A stretch of 64,000 nucleotides of DNA from Macrothele yani (GCA_039090855.1 CM077024.1:64937594-65001593); one strand, 5' to 3'. Counted from the stretch's first letter, positions 10,597-23,365 are shown. Notes: generated from the letters alone by a model not told the origin. A program made the numbers and translations.

Positions 10597-12008
10597 CACT
10601 GCTGGCCACCCAAAATGCAACACCAGGAAGGAAGCATCCGATTGGACTGAAATTCGCAGCATGCGTCGCCCGCGAGAGGATATGCAAACAATTAGAATTG
10701 CAGGGCATATGCAAATCGTGTGCGCCCGGCAAGCCACCGAGAAGCACTATAAGAAGGGTGCACAGAAGACGGGGTGTAAGTAGTGGAAGTGTGTTGTGCT
10801 TCCTGACCTGTGCGTGGGAAGCTACCTGATGCCTCGTCGCAGAATACGTAAGTCAATACGACACATTTCGGAGTTCGACAGAGGACAAATAGTGGCTTAT
10901 CGCGACAGTGATTTATCGTACCGAGACATAGGCGCCTGCGTGAGACGATACCAAGCCACAGTGAAGTGCGCATGGATTCAGTGGGTGCCGGAGGGACGGA
11001 CGGACTGATGCGGGTGATTGCCGCAGCCGCGGCACGCCACCGAACGAGAGGACCGGCATGTTGTGCGGCGGGCATTGACGGCTCGCACCGCCACATCACG
11101 AACGTTAGCGCACGAATTAGGGTGTGTTGCGCAACAACCTGCGTCAGCGCGTACCGTTCGACGTTGTCTGCAGGAGCGGGAACTTGTCGCACGGCGCCCA
11201 TTGCTCCGATTACCATTGTTGACGTTACACCACCGGCGAGTGCGGCGGCAGTGGGCCGTTGAACGCCGCACCTGGACTACGGAATGGCACGACATTGTCT
11301 TCTCTGACGAATCCGGTTTCTGCATGCAACACCACGATGGTCGGATCCGCGTGTGGCGGCACAGCGGCGAGAGACTGTATGACGCCTGCATTATGCATCG
11401 CCATACCGGTCCGTCGCCTGGCGTTATGGTTTTTGGCGCAATTGGATATGACACCCGCACCCCTCTGGTACATATCTCCGGTACACTCAACAGCCACGGC
11501 TACATCTCCGACGTTTTGGAACCTGTAGTCCCCCCTTACCTGCAGGACCTGCCAGTGGCCACATTTCAACAGGACAATGCGCGCCCGCACGCGTCACGCG
11601 TCGTGCAACAATTCTTCACGGCCCACCAGGTGTCACTGCTGCCGTGGCTCGCATGTTCTTCCGATATGTCGTCCAACGAACACGTCTGGTCGCTGATTGG
11701 CAACCGAGTCGCCCGGCAAGCACCACCCGGGTCTACGCCTGATGAACTGTGGCAACGTGTGGAAGCAGCCTGGAACGACATATCCCAAGCCCACATCCAA
11801 AGCCTCTTTCGTTTGATGCCGTGGCGTGTAGCGGTCGTTATTGCCAGCCATGGGGGCCACACGAACTATTGATGTCTGCGTGTTCCGCAAGTCGCACGGG
11901 CCTGTAAGCTCAATCGTTTCATCTTTGTATCTGTTGTTATGTGCCCAGTAAAAGTGGCTTTGCTATCTCTTGTCCTTCTTGGTGTTGCATTTTGGGTGGC
12001 CAGCAGTG
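10597..12008 (+). mobile_element. Tc1-like transposon, family B, complete ends
   Basis: The 36-bp terminal inverted repeats (starting CACTGCTGGCCACCC) differ at one position and are flanked by TA at 10595-10596 and 12009-12010. Total length 1,412 bp. The sharp ends and single long open frame make this one of the better preserved DNA transposons here. Confidence 0.92.
10829..11872 (+). pseudogene. Tc1-like transposase, family B, two nonsense codons
   Basis: One frame runs from ATG 10829 (MPRRRIRKSIRHISEF) to the stop after GGHTNY at 11872, 348 codons, the normal Tc1 size. It holds the first helix-turn-helix (FDRGQIVAYRDSDLSYRDIG), the second DNA-binding helix region (ARTVRRCLQEREL) and a full DDE core: VFSDESGF, FQQDNARPH and NEHVW, with 34 residues between the second Asp and the Glu, the canonical DD34E spacing. 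Only two stops break it, TGA at 11006-11008 and TGA at 11015-11017, close together in the linker after EGRTD. Both would be Arg codons (CGA) before a C-to-T change. The open part downstream (11018-11872) lacks the first DNA-binding motif. Confidence 0.9.
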
Positions 12009-12850
12009 TATATACTTACTGACATGATTCAAGTCGATAAGGTGTGCTGGTTGCGTTCCCTGATGTTGAAAAAAATCCTCTGAAATTTATAAGCCGACGT
12101 TCAATTTACCGTGCAATGTGTTACTGAACATAAGTCCTGGCGTTTTACCTTTCAATTGGCTGGAACGAATTTACTTGGGTTACCAAAATGGGCTGAAATG
12201 AACTCGAACGAATATATTTGCTGTCTAAGAAGTGGGTTGAAGGCGGCTGGAATGAGTGAAACTGCGAATCAGAAAGTGTCGCTTTCCCTTTAACTTTGCC
12301 ATTCAAAGTGATCATATAGGAAGATTATTGGCACGAATCCTTTGTGACTGATTACATGCTAAAAGGTCTATAACAATGGCAACGAACCTCAGAAAGGAGT
12401 GAGCAGATGTTAGAGTCACTTGTTTCTACCAAGTAGCATGGCGTCCACGTCAGAGGGAACTAGCCTTTCGTCATCATGACTTGGGTTATGGTGCAGAAAA
12501 TAAAGGACTATATGAGAGCGCTGATCACCATTGACACGTTTATGCTCAGGTTTGTTGAGACTACAGGGAGAAAGGAATTGTTTTGCCAAAGCTTTCGTAA
12601 AATTCGGCTGCTATGTGAACATTTGGAGAACACAGAAAATTTTGGGCATTATTTGGTTGAGGTACATCGGCCGCTTAAAGGGTTAAAATGTAATTATTAA
12701 TTGAGCGAAAGCAGATTTTTGCGTTTTACATGTCCTCAGCATTTTAGGTGAACGCTTAAACAGGAAGTCTATACGAAAATATGACTTGATTTTTGTATAT
12801 TATTTGGTTTCAGGTATTAAAACGTCTTTTCTTATTATGCCATTCGTCAA
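12009..12850. other. Spacer, nothing recognised
   Basis: Frames of 60-74 codons (12111-12293, 12476-12700) match nothing I know. Confidence 0.4.
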
Positions 12851-12859
12851 AGACATATT

Positions 12860-15660
12860 TTAGCTATAACATTCAACCGAATTTCAAACATCGTGTTATC
12901 CTTCATAAATTACCACAGCTGGAGCCATTTATATCTAGTTTAAAGGTAGAACATTGTAAGAATTTTGATTTTATTGACGAATACTAATGATTTTTGAAAT
13001 TAAGTTTTGGTCTCTATACTCTGATAGGTATGCGCATGTTGTCTTGAAATGTGTGATGTGCGTTTCTAATTCAATCTTCCTTTTTGAGAGTCTGTTCTTA
13101 TATAAAGTATGTTACTTCATTAGATCGCCCAGTAGTGATCGAAAAGCCTTTTGTGAATGTTTTGACAGTATCTTAAACAAAATGAATAACGAAAATAAAA
13201 ATTGCATAATGAAAAGTGCATTTTTTGGGAGATATTAATATTAACATCAACAACCTATCTCTAAGTGAAATCTATCTTAATATGCTATCAGGCAATTTTT
13301 TTAAGATGTGCATTTCTTTACCTACTCGTGGTGCCAATACTCTTGACCATATTGGTACTAACTTACTTAATACTGCTTTAGAGTCCGGAGTGATCAATTT
13401 TAGTATTAGTGATCACAAGCCTGTCTTCATTCATGTTCCAGTTTTTTCAAATTCCCATTACGCAGTTAACCACAAAACAATCTCCTATTGTGACTACACC
13501 ACGTTAGCTGACCCAGTTTCTAATTTTGACTGGAACAAGTCGGGTATCTACAATACAACTTGTCCAACTATATATAGCTACCGAAATTTTGCAAGGCATT
13601 TTGAATGATTTCCTTGAGATCACAAACGTTTACAAGGTAGTTAAGACTAAATATGACATTACGATCCAACCTTGAATGGCCAATGAAATCATTTGATCAA
13701 TCAAAAAAAAGATAAGCTTCGTAAAAAAAGTAGAAAGAATCCTTATAACAGTCACTTGCGTGATAAGTATAAAAGGTATAATTATGCCCTAAGAAATGTT
13801 ATTCAGCATGCGAAAGTTGCTTATTACAACCTCGCTATTTCAGATGCAGGAAATAACTCCTATCAGAAATGAAAAATAATCAAATCAGCTATTAACAAAC
13901 GATCCTGTGCCACTGAAACTCCGCTGACGTTAAAAGGAAATTCTGGTAATTTTAATGTTCATTCAAAATCATTCGCTGATGAATTCAACAATTACTTCAT
14001 TAACATAGCTCATGATTTAGCATCTCAGCAAAACTTGCCCACAAATACTAAAGGTTATGATTCTTTATCCAAAATTAAGGAAGTTCCTTTTTCAATGTTT
14101 CTACGCCTTTTGGATGATACTGAAATCTATAATATTATCACTTCATTGTCCCTAAAAAGAAGTGCTGGTTCAGACAATATTAATAGCGGAGTCATAAAAG
14201 ACTCGATCTCTATTTTAGTACCGCTATAACACATATTATTCATCTGAGTTTTTATTCAGGTCAGTTTCCTGACAGTCTGAAAATCGCTAAGGTTATTTTT
14301 ATTTTTAAAAAAGGAGATAGGGAATATACCTGTAATTACAGACCGATATCTTTGTTACCCGTTTTGAGTAAAATTTTTGAAAAGTCACAGCAAAATGGTT
14401 GATTATTTACACACCCATGGTGTGCTCTCTTTGGATCAGTTCAGTTTCCAAAGAAACAGATCTAATGAAATGGCTGTTGCTAAGTTGTCAAACTTCATTT
14501 CCGAAGCACTAGATGACAGTTATTATAATATTTGTGTTTTTATTAATTTCCAAAAAGCTTTCGACACGGTAAATCATGACATTCTGCTACATACATTACC
14601 CAAATACGGTTTTCGTGGCAAAATTCTTTCCCTCTTAATGAGCTACCTCTCTAATCGCAAACAGTATGTCTCTGTAAATAAAATAAACTCTGATCTACTT
14701 AATATTTCATGTGGAGTGCCTCAAGGTTCGGTATTAGGACCGTTACTGTTCCTGTTATATACATATTAATGACCTTCCTATGTGCTTGCAATCAACTCAT
14801 GCTTTGCTATACGCTGATGACACTGTCATTTTTCAAAGAGTCATGATTTGCATATTAGATAATGATCAATAATGATCTATCAAATTTATCTCATTGGTCA
14901 TGCTCTAACAAATTATCACTTAATATTTTAAAAACCAACTTCATAAAAGAGAGGGCATAAATAACTTTCCAGTCAGGATTAATGATCTCCCACTTAAAAT
15001 TGTGGACAAAGTTCAGTATCTTGGTGTTTGGTTTGATGAATTCTTTAACTGGAATACTCATGTTCAGTTTGTTTTAAAAAAAGTTTCCTTACAGGTTGGC
15101 CTACTTGATAAACTTAAGCATCTCTTCCCTATCAATGTCCTAAAAACATTTTGCTATGCTTTTATTTATACCCATCTCTCCTATTGTGTGGATACCTGGT
15201 ATTCAAATATAAGTGCAAACAATAAGTTACGCTTGCTCAAATTACAGAAGAAATCTGTTCGCTATATGCTGAACACAGCATATAGCGAACAGATTTCTTA
15301 CATGTCTCATTCAAAACCATTATTTCTAAAACTAAATATTCTAAAAATTCATGAAATTTTTACCTTGAAACTAGGTATCATATATTTTTAAAATAACGCA
15401 TCTTAAACTGCCTATTTTTCAATCTGACATCAAATATCCGGATTATTCTAACTTCACCAGATCTGTTGCTAACAACAAATTATGTCAGCCGTGTGTTAGA
15501 CTTAATTATGGTTTAAATAGCATACTGTATAAAGCCATTATCCTATGGAATAATCTCCCAGAGAGCATCAGATATCTGGAAAATATCAAAAAGTTTTCCT
15601 TGTCTCTACGAAATTACATTGTAAATCACCCTGATCTCCATAACGAATCTCAATCCTATC
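12860..15660 (+). pseudogene. Endonuclease-reverse transcriptase (CR1/Jockey superfamily), decayed
   Basis: The family nicks DNA with an APE-type endonuclease and reverse transcribes its RNA at the nick. Seen here: an N-terminal endonuclease block near 12,900-12,975 (FISSLK, NFDFI), a C-terminal block at 13,216-13,450 (GDINININ, then SDHKPVF with the catalytic Asp-His), a linker, and RT at 14,035-14,860. RT motifs are RSAGSDNI, INFQKAFDTVNHDIL (first catalytic Asp), GVPQGSVLGPLLF and a YADD box near 14,810. The thumb/C-terminal block is at 15,002-15,391 (YLGVWFD, KLQKKSVRYMLN). A 4-nt insertion near 14,757-14,763 shifts the frame between GPLLFLLY and the YADD box, and several stops occur. A perfect 24-bp hairpin lies inside the C-terminal block at 15,248-15,299. 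Confidence 0.82.
15248..15299. repeat. Perfect 24-bp inverted repeat, 4-nt loop
   Basis: The arms 15,248-15,271 and 15,276-15,299 are exact reverse complements around AACA. The hairpin sits in the coding frame of the CR1-like element and contributes the residues from KKSVRYML to SEQIS. Confidence 0.97.
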
Positions 15661-16135
15661 ATTAAATTGTAGTTCCAAGCATGCTGCTAACAGTGGTGCT
15701 TTTGTTATAACCATCTTACTTGCTTTCATATATGCCATATGTTTTATTCCTTTTCTTACATCTGATAGGGGAATCGCCTTACAACCAATGTGTTCAGATT
15801 CCTCCTGCATTTTCATATAACTGTAAATTTTAAATGTGTGCAATAAAATATTTGTAATTGTAAATTCTCACCGGCACTTCCTAAAATTTCCTTATAATTT
15901 TTGGCAACAAGTGACATTAATTCAAAAGGAAAAGAAAATCCACGTCGAAAGTAAAGTTTGTGGCTGTAAGACGAAAGATGTGTTACTGAGCGCGTATTTT
16001 AACGCAGATTATCATGATGATCTATACATTGAAATAGTTTCGCTACGATTGTGATACTGTAATATCAAAAAACTCTGTGAAGCGTTCTAAGAGGAAGTGT
16101 GATTAAGAGTATTCGACAATCAGAAAGCAAATAAA

Positions 16136-16339
16136 GCCACCCCGGTGGCGCCCAATCCTGACCATTCTTTCCAGATGGGTCCGGGTTCGAATCCCGGTGA
16201 AGCATGAATGTTGTGTCTGTCTTACCGAACAAGCTCTCTCCATTCCCTGGGACCAGTGGCCCCAAATTAGGGACGAGCAATTGCTTATAATCCATCGAGT
16301 TGCTCACCGTGGTCGTCAAACCACCAAATAAAAAAAAAG
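16136..16339 (+). mobile_element. tRNA-derived SINE S1, well preserved with target duplication
   Basis: The 9-bp direct repeat GCAAATAAA flanks it (16,127-16,135 and 16,340-16,348). The head begins CCACCCCGGTGGCGC (A-box region) with B box GGGTTCGAATCCCGG. The body reads CCTGGGACCAGTGGCCC, TTAGGGACGAGCAATTGC and GTTGCTCACCGTGGTCG, and ends in an A-rich tail. The sequence between the boxes is altered compared with the 28.5-kb copy. This is the clearest reference copy of the family in the window. Confidence 0.9.
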
Positions 16340-16348
16340 GCAAATAAA

Positions 16349-18023
16349 CCGTTGTTACTTATCTTTCTTGCTTATCGGTCCCTGAGAACTTTAATGATGA
16401 TGTACGTGTTGTATTTAAACATTTAGTAGCATTTCAACACACGATCCAAAAATATTGAAGCATTATAAATGTTAAGTAATTATTGAATACTTTGAAATTC
16501 AATGCCAGCACATCGTGTCTAACATGTAGAGATTTTAATATATTGAAACAAAATTTGAGGTCTAAATTAATTAATTATAAAGGAGGATGGGCTTGATAGA
16601 CGTGCTCGGACACGCATCAATATTTACAATGTATAAGTGACTTCCTAACAAGACAAAAAAATTGTAATCTGCCACTTTAGGTTTGAAATTCAGACGGACG
16701 CAGATTCTGAAATTTCATAAAAAATCTTAGTATGAACAAACAGATGTATGGATATGATGCAATTAATAGGTCCTCTTTCTTGAAACGAAGCAAAAAATGC
16801 TGCCGCTGAATTTCGGAGGTCGACGACTTTAATAAGCGAAACAAATTCCGGTAATTCGTACTCTTAACGCAAATGAATGCTCGGTGTGACAGACAGCTTA
16901 TCGATTAAAAGAAATTTATTCCCACACGCAAGATTTCGCGCTACTCACTTCAGCGTGACAAGAAACAGTCACCTGAAGCAGCGGAGCTCAGGCGTTTTTT
17001 TCTTTATTCGTACGGGAAGTATTGCTCACACTTTATCTCTCTCTCTCTCTCTCTCTCTTCAGTTTTTGTTTTGAACGAGCGTTTTTCAGTATGTAATGGA
17101 GCAACGCTCTTTCTCTGTATTTCTGATCTTGCACACCTCGAGGGCACAGAACAATCGGAAGTCGTCGACATTTTTCTCAACGAAACAGGAACGCCATTTC
17201 TTTAGAGAGAATTTGAGAATGACCCGAAGAACTAAATGCCAACCACCATCATCTGTCCAACAGTGAAGTGTGAAAACTATCATTATGGTATCACAGTGTT
17301 CCAAACACGAGAAATAAAACAGCGGACTCTGATTCATAACAAGGTGCATATTTTGTTCTTCACTGCGATTTACTATCTCCGGTTGATTCTAATGGTTCTA
17401 ACTCTCTGCCAACCGGAACACTGAAATCGGAAGGGGTAGAATGTGGGGATATCTACCTTCACAGCAGAAGACTTGGTTTTCACGTTGATCTAAATGGTCA
17501 AAAGAAACAGTATCTCGAAATAATCCGCTCACGTACTACGTGCGATCAGAATAATTTTGGACAATGGGAACCGTTTCTTTTTTCCTTCTTCTAGCGATTA
17601 CATTGTTGTTGTTTCTTGAATTCAGGAAACACCACAAAAAAAGCTATTCTTGGCTTTTTACATTTTATGGTCATCGGATATGCTACAAGAGCATTACATA
17701 GTAAAATGTTGTTTTTGAGGTTGTCAAACAATAGCTGGGAGGCTTTGACGGTGGATATGAGAATATTTTCTTCGGTTGATAGACAGACATCGACTCAAAA
17801 CACATCGTTGGGTAATTTTCTGTTTTAAGGAAAATATAAACATAAGCAGCAACTTAGTTTTCCTCCTCAATCGATCTCGCTTCATGGAAAAATAAGTGGA
17901 CAGGACTTGCATGACATCTGTGAGAAGGCGACCTCAGAGTAGATAACTTTTTAAATGAACTAACATAAGGAGGAAAAGAAGAAAGCATACAAAGGGTAAG
18001 TTCTAGAATTCTAAACAATGATA
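16349..18023. other. Spacer with short CT microsatellite
   Basis: A (CT)n run lies at about 17,034-17,059. Frames of 60-92 codons on both strands match no family. Nothing else supported. Confidence 0.5.
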
Positions 18024-18025
18024 TA

Positions 18026-18975
18026 CAGGGGGTGGACAAAATAATGAAAACAGCTTTGAGAAGAGCTACAGGTATGTTTTAATAGGGTCTTGGGCCACTT
18101 TTTGCTTTTACAAAGTTTGTATTTGACTCAGGATAGATTCAAACAAATCGCGAACAATCTTCAAAGGAACGTTGGACCATTTACTCATGGAGGAAATTTT
18201 CAAGCTGTTTGCTCATGGGATGAAACAGGTTACCCAGAATATCAAGGGGTTCAGTGACTGTAACTCGTCCTTTCAGAGTGATGAGAGCACTTAATGAATA
18301 GCAAGAGATTTCTGCCCAATCCATTTGATTCCCCACCATACTTGATGGCTGACACAAGGCAGTCGGGATTATGCGCTTCTTTCCATATTTTCCCAAACGT
18401 AAACTCTCCCCGAATTTGAAAAATTGTGAATAATGATTTGTCCAACCAAATCCCATGTTTACAATCATCCAGTGCCCACGTTTTGTGCTCGTGACATCAT
18501 TGTATCCCCCTTTTTGTATTTCCGTCAGTAACAAGCGGCTTGGGAATAACGGCTCTGCTACAGATTTCAGCTTTATGAAGTACCCGGCGAACTGTTTTGC
18601 TAGATACTGGATTGATGAGACTCACATTAATTTATGCAGTTATTTTTGTAGCAGTAGTTCGATGTGTTCGGTGGAATGGAAGGGGAGGGGGGGGGTATGA
18701 TTCGTTTCATTGTTGCCCAGCCGTCGCTTTCAGCCAACTTCGATTTCCTGCCGCAATTTATCCTATCAGATGCTGTTTTTTCAGTCTGGGAGAAATACAG
18801 CAGTTATGACTGCAGTCTTAGTGAATTCAGTCATAACTTTTGATACAGTTGCTCTTAATACATTCAGAAAATCCCCAGTCTCAGTCATAGATGGACCGGT
18901 ACAGACAGCTCCAGTAATTTGACCTCTGTGGAAATGTCCTCTAAAGAAGCTGGATTTCTTTTTCTTGTTTCTCCG
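18026..18975 (-). mobile_element. Tc1-like transposon, family C, truncated
   Basis: The 3' end is marked by CAGGGGGTGGACAAAATAA after TA at 18,024-18,025. Transposase remnants read leftwards from about 18,970. The 5' end is missing where S1 SINE sequence begins at about 18,976, so this copy was truncated or interrupted there. Confidence 0.7.
18181..18970 (-). pseudogene. Tc1-like transposase, family C, degenerate
   Basis: The N-terminal block at 18,781-18,960 has the Tc1 helix-turn-helix signature (HRGQITGA, then RATVSKVMTEF). The catalytic-domain block at 18,181-18,450 includes AHNPDCLV with KYGGES, then ALITLKGRVTV and LDILGN, all characteristic of Tc1 enzymes upstream of the second catalytic Asp. 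Frame shifts separate the pieces, and the C-terminal third with the last two acidic residues is missing. Not functional. Confidence 0.72.
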
Positions 18976-19065
18976 TTTAGCGACTACCGTGATCAACTCT
19001 AAGGGCTAAGCAGTCGCTCGTCCCAAGTTTAGGATCCCTTATTTCAGGGAAGGAAGCTCTTCGTA
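18976..19065 (-). mobile_element. S1 SINE tail fragment
   Basis: Read on the minus strand it matches the S1 3' body (GGGACGAGCGACTGCTTAG, GAGTTGATCACGGTAGTCG). The tRNA head is absent. Confidence 0.65.
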
Positions 19066-19168
19066 ATGTAAGCATTTCGGATTCCTACTTCCAAGGAAGG
19101 AAACATTTCGGAAAGCAAGCTCAAAAACTTTCGAGATTCGATCTCATTTTAAATGCAATGTTCAGGCT

Positions 19169-19363
<195 letters not shown>

Positions 19364-19434
19364 TATTGCTGTGGTCTTTGGCAGACGTCTCACGATTTTG
19401 AGAATATAAAGTCAAATCAATCACCTATTGTTTG

Positions 19435-19580
19435 CTGGATCCCGCTGGAAGAGTGAAACCTCGGGTCTGGATTCAAATCCCCCGTAAGAGATGGATGCTG
19501 TGATCGTTCTCCTTTCCCCGAGTTAATCATTTGTGGCTCCACTAGCTCAAATTTCAGCCATGCCTGTAACTAGGGGCTTC
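19435..19580 (+). mobile_element. Diverged tRNA-derived SINE remnant
   Basis: GGATTCAAATCCCCCG at about 19,470 is a B-box-like core, followed by AGAGATGGATGCTGTGATCG, as in the start of the S1 body (ATGGATGTTNTGTC). The rest is poorly conserved. Confidence 0.5.
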
Positions 19581-21790
19581 TCTTAACCATTAAGTTCACA
19601 GAAATAATTAAATTACCAAAATATAGGAGTAGAGAGCTAAAACCGAAAGAAAAAAAGGTAACAACTGTATTCCTCCATCAATTGGGTATCACTAAAGCCC
19701 TCCGTGCGAGATGTTAGAATTTTTGCCCACTGCCCGCGGCATCGATTTATCCAGCCCACTAGAAAAAAATACATATCGGCAAAAACACAAAAGCTAATTT
19801 TTTTAAGCGCTTGACCAACTAATATTAAAGTACGGAGTTTTGATAGAGATATGCAGTTTTACCTTTAATACATTTGTAATTTCACTTATAACTTCATTTT
19901 TTTCATTGTTCTGGAATAAACGGCAAAAAAGACTCCTAAACCCTTTAGTTGGGTTTAGCTGTTTTTTTCTTTTGTACATTTCTTTAGCTCTTCATTTGCT
20001 TTTAAAGGACTCCAAGCATGCGCCTGTTCTATCGGTGTTCAAGCCAGAGGAACAGCGAAATGTACAAGTGTTCTGATCTTTGCGCGTTATCCTGACGTCA
20101 CAACGACTGAAGGCTTACAGATGGCCTCACACACTTCGTTGTTCCTCGAATTTGCGCAAAAACAAAAGAGATACAGTGTTTACAATGCAGCAACAGCAAA
20201 TATTATGCTACCGCAGGACAGAAAAACATCCCTTCTAGATAAATTCTTTTATTTGCATATTCCGAAACCCTCACAAGAACTTAGTATATCATAAAAGTGT
20301 TTTGCCAAGGTATTTTGAGTTACCCTCCAGTACGAGTGACAAATTTTAGGTGCTACTCTAAAATTTTGCATGAATTGTACATTTCGGTAAGCAAGCTCAA
20401 AACACTTGAAAAAATAAGTTACAAAATTTTACAAATTCCATATCATTACAAATCTTATTTAGAACTAACTATTTCCTTTTTCTAGTAAACACTGCCATCC
20501 TCAGCTTTAAACTGTATTGGCTGCCCCTAAAAACATGTTTGACTGCAAAACGGGCTGGTTCTTAATCGTGAAATTATCATTTTTCAACCATGTTTGATCA
20601 ACATAATTTTTCTTTAATGGCAGGAAACTAAAATTGAAAAAGTTGCATGTAGATAATTAAGTATACGAATAATATTAAGAATTTCTTGGAATGTTGCCTA
20701 CAGTATGCTTATTTGTAAATGACATTGTGCAGTGATTTCGTGATTAAAATTTTATAAAATTTGTGTAATCCTCTGATAAAAACATTTTTATATTTACGTT
20801 GGTCAAACGATCTGTTCTAGCCTCTTGCCAAAAGTGTCGGTATTGTAATTCTATTAAATTAGCGCAAATCTAAAAGGTTATGATTTTCAGTCAACTCAGG
20901 AAACGTTTATCTGCCATTTTGTTTATTTATTACGCATTCCTCCTTTGTTACTGCCTTTGTATTTGGAAAAAGAAAGCAGAGGACACTATTTTTTACTGCA
21001 AAGCGAAGAACTGCTTTCTGATAGTTTCACTTAACGGAGTCCTAATAATAATACATAGAGGCCCTGGGAAGCAGCTTTACTCGCCTATGTCAAAGGCCGG
21101 CCGTGATCAATAAATTTTGTATTTACTCATCTACGTTCTAATGTAAAGTGGTGGTCCCTGCCTATTAAAAATCAGAATGGTACAGATACTCAGCAAAAAA
21201 ATTTAGCTAACACCACTATTGTGCAATTCAAAACACCTTTTGCATTTAAAATTGCTAATTTATTGTGAAGAATTTAATGAAATGCAGAGCTACGCAACCT
21301 GTTTTTTCAATGAGGAACATGACTATGCGACAAAACATTTATGCCTTTACTACTGACGTAGAGATGACAAGAAGACTCACATCCACTTTTATAAGATTTT
21401 TTGTAATCTGAAGGATGAGTTTAGAATAACGCCTCCCGTCATCAACAAAAGATAAAACAAAGATTTTTGGACTACTACATCTAGCAGAGAGCCATCGTAG
21501 AACGGCGGCGTAAAAGCTCACATCAATACATACAATTTTTTATATGTGTCAAGAAGCATGATCACCGTACTACAAAATAAGTTCCAAGAGACAGAAGCGT
21601 GTTATCGACAAGCCATTGAGAAACCTTTGATGATAACAACAGCTTACAATTACTGATGCGTTGGTTTAATATAAAAGTGCAGAATGCGAATAACAGACAG
21701 TAGTGGAGAACCCTTACCTACATGTCTGGACATGCTCTCATTGGTGAAACTAAATTATGAAATACAATATTATGTATACAAAAGCTATTA
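19581..21790. other. AT-rich spacer, nothing recognised
   Basis: 2.2 kb without coding similarity, SINE boxes or clear inverted repeats. Confidence 0.45.
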
Positions 21791-21792
21791 TA

Positions 21793-21962
21793 CAGTCTAC
21801 TCTCGATAACTCGAACTTCTATAAGCCAAAATTCTTGGAAACACGAAAAAAGTAGAATTTCCTTCACATGCCCTATGCGCATAATGCTTTCTCGGTAACT
21901 CGAATTTTCGAAATTTCGAATATTTTGCACTCCCTTTAGATTCGGCTTATCGAGAGTCGACT
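21793..21962. mobile_element. pogo/Tigger-type MITE
   Basis: Left end CAGTCTACTCTCGATAACTC follows TA. The right end is its inverted counterpart (TTATCGAGAGTCGACT) before TA. The 170-bp body has internal echoes of the ends (TCTCGGTAACTCGAA). Ends of the form CAGTCGACTCTCGATAA are typical of pogo-type transposons. Non-coding and non-autonomous. Confidence 0.8.
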
Positions 21963-21964
21963 TA

Positions 21965-22669
21965 ACAAGACTAAAACCCTGATTTCCATTTAACTGTTAT
22001 GCAAATAAAAAGCAAAGGAAATTTCAAATAAGAAAACATTTGGATTAAAAAGTATATAAAAATGAATTACTTGCTTGCGTTTACTTAAAAACAAAGCCTA
22101 CCTCTTCCAGCTATTTTTTTGTCACATCATCATGAAATGTTTGCTCCTTCTTTAATTATGCGAGCAAAGCTTTTCCTAATTAACATGAGAACAACGTAGA
22201 TATTATCTTTTTGCCTCGAGTATTTCGGTAGTGTGTTTTGGTCATTTTCAGTACAGAAAACGTCCTTTCTGTTGTAGCCGTCATTACTGGGACAGTGACA
22301 ACTAAAGCTGCCAGTTTTTAAAATTCAGGCATCTCCTAAATCAATTTATTTTCTTGCATGAATTTTCCATATTCAAAAACTCACTTATTTCTGAAATCTG
22401 GGGGAAAATACAAAAACCCTACCTCAGTCTTTAAACAAACGATATAAGGAAAACAATAGTCGTTCTCCAAATACTTCAGTACACTGTTGGTTGTGTTTAT
22501 CGTACATATCTCTGTCCAATGAAGGAAAAAATTCCAATTTTCGAAGGCCTGAAATCAGTTTTTTATTTGAACTAGAATTTTGCCCAAAAGTTCGCTGAAC
22601 AGAGATTTTATGTATAAAATGAGTTTTTTGGCTGTTTACAACTGATTTTTCCATTAGTTCGTTGGAATT
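21965..22669. other. Spacer, nothing recognised
   Basis: No supported feature. A 90-codon minus frame at 22,424-22,696 matches nothing known. Confidence 0.4.
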
Positions 22670-22929
22670 TACAGTCAAACCTGGTTTAATTGCCATGTTT
22701 TGTTCACCGTGTTAACCTGGGGGTAAGCAAGGGTGACGGTTTAACGACGTTTATATAAAAATAAAAGGTAAAATTATTTGGAGAACTGTATAAGGAAGAA
22801 ATAAAACAAACATACGTTCTTACATATCGGATTGTGATGTGATTAAGTAAAGCTCATGAAGACAATTCATAATTCAACGTGGTTTTTTACATTTTTCTCT
22901 AACACAATACTTTTTTATCAGTGCCATCC

Positions 22930-23200
22930 GCATTTACAAAATGAACTCTTTTGTTATTCCATTTTTCATCTTTTTGCAGTCTTTCTCATTTTTATCTGAA
23001 AACGTTTCATCAGGTATCATCCTATAATACAAACCCGATTCATTCCTCTTATATACATATTTCAATTCATAGCCAAATATGATTTCTAACATATTTTTTC
23101 TTGCCTCATCAATTGAACTTTCAGAAGTTTCGGCTGTTTCACGGTGCCGTATATCAAAGATATTTCTTGCCAATTTTGGTATCTTTGGAGACAACCATTA
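22930..23200 (-). pseudogene. pogo/Tigger DDE transposase fragment
   Basis: The minus-strand frame contains SIDEARKNMLEIIFGYELKY followed by NESGLYYRMIPDETF. pogo/Tigger (DDE_1, CENP-B-like) transposases have a very similar block around the first catalytic Asp, usually AD-E-SGLFYRMLP. Here the catalytic position reads N, and the downstream block KDCKKMKNGIT matches the usual Lys-Ser-Lys-rich turn only loosely. About 85 of the usual 500 residues remain, without the CENP-B DNA-binding domain. Confidence 0.6.
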
Positions 23201-23313
23201 CTGTAGCTTAATTCTTGAATTTGGTATTCCTTCTCAAACTGGCTCGCCTTTTAAATAACTTCATCGGTAGTAACTCCATGCTAGGCATTTACCTGGCCAA
23301 TTCATAGAACAAG

Positions 23314-23365
23314 AGCTATCACTAAATTTCTTGATTGGGGCAAGCCAGAAATTTTAGTGATAGCT
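23314..23365. repeat. Inverted repeat, about 18-19 bp arms
   Basis: AGCTATCACTAAATTTCT at 23,314-23,331 is inverted at 23,347-23,365 with one extra base, around a 15-nt spacer. Confidence 0.8.

Larger units (their letters stand above)
12851..15870 (+). mobile_element. CR1/Jockey-type non-LTR retrotransposon, 5'-truncated
   Basis: Blocks of an endonuclease-reverse transcriptase polyprotein lie in order on the plus strand. The 3' end falls at about 15,870, after a short TTGTAA-like tail rather than poly(A), as is common in this superfamily. The left boundary is uncertain: weak endonuclease similarity begins near 12,860, so ORF1 and the 5' UTR are missing. Confidence 0.8.

Noticed and set aside
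10692..11590. Long minus-strand frames over the family B transposon
   Set aside because: They are antisense shadows of the transposase, which has recognisable catalytic motifs on the plus strand.
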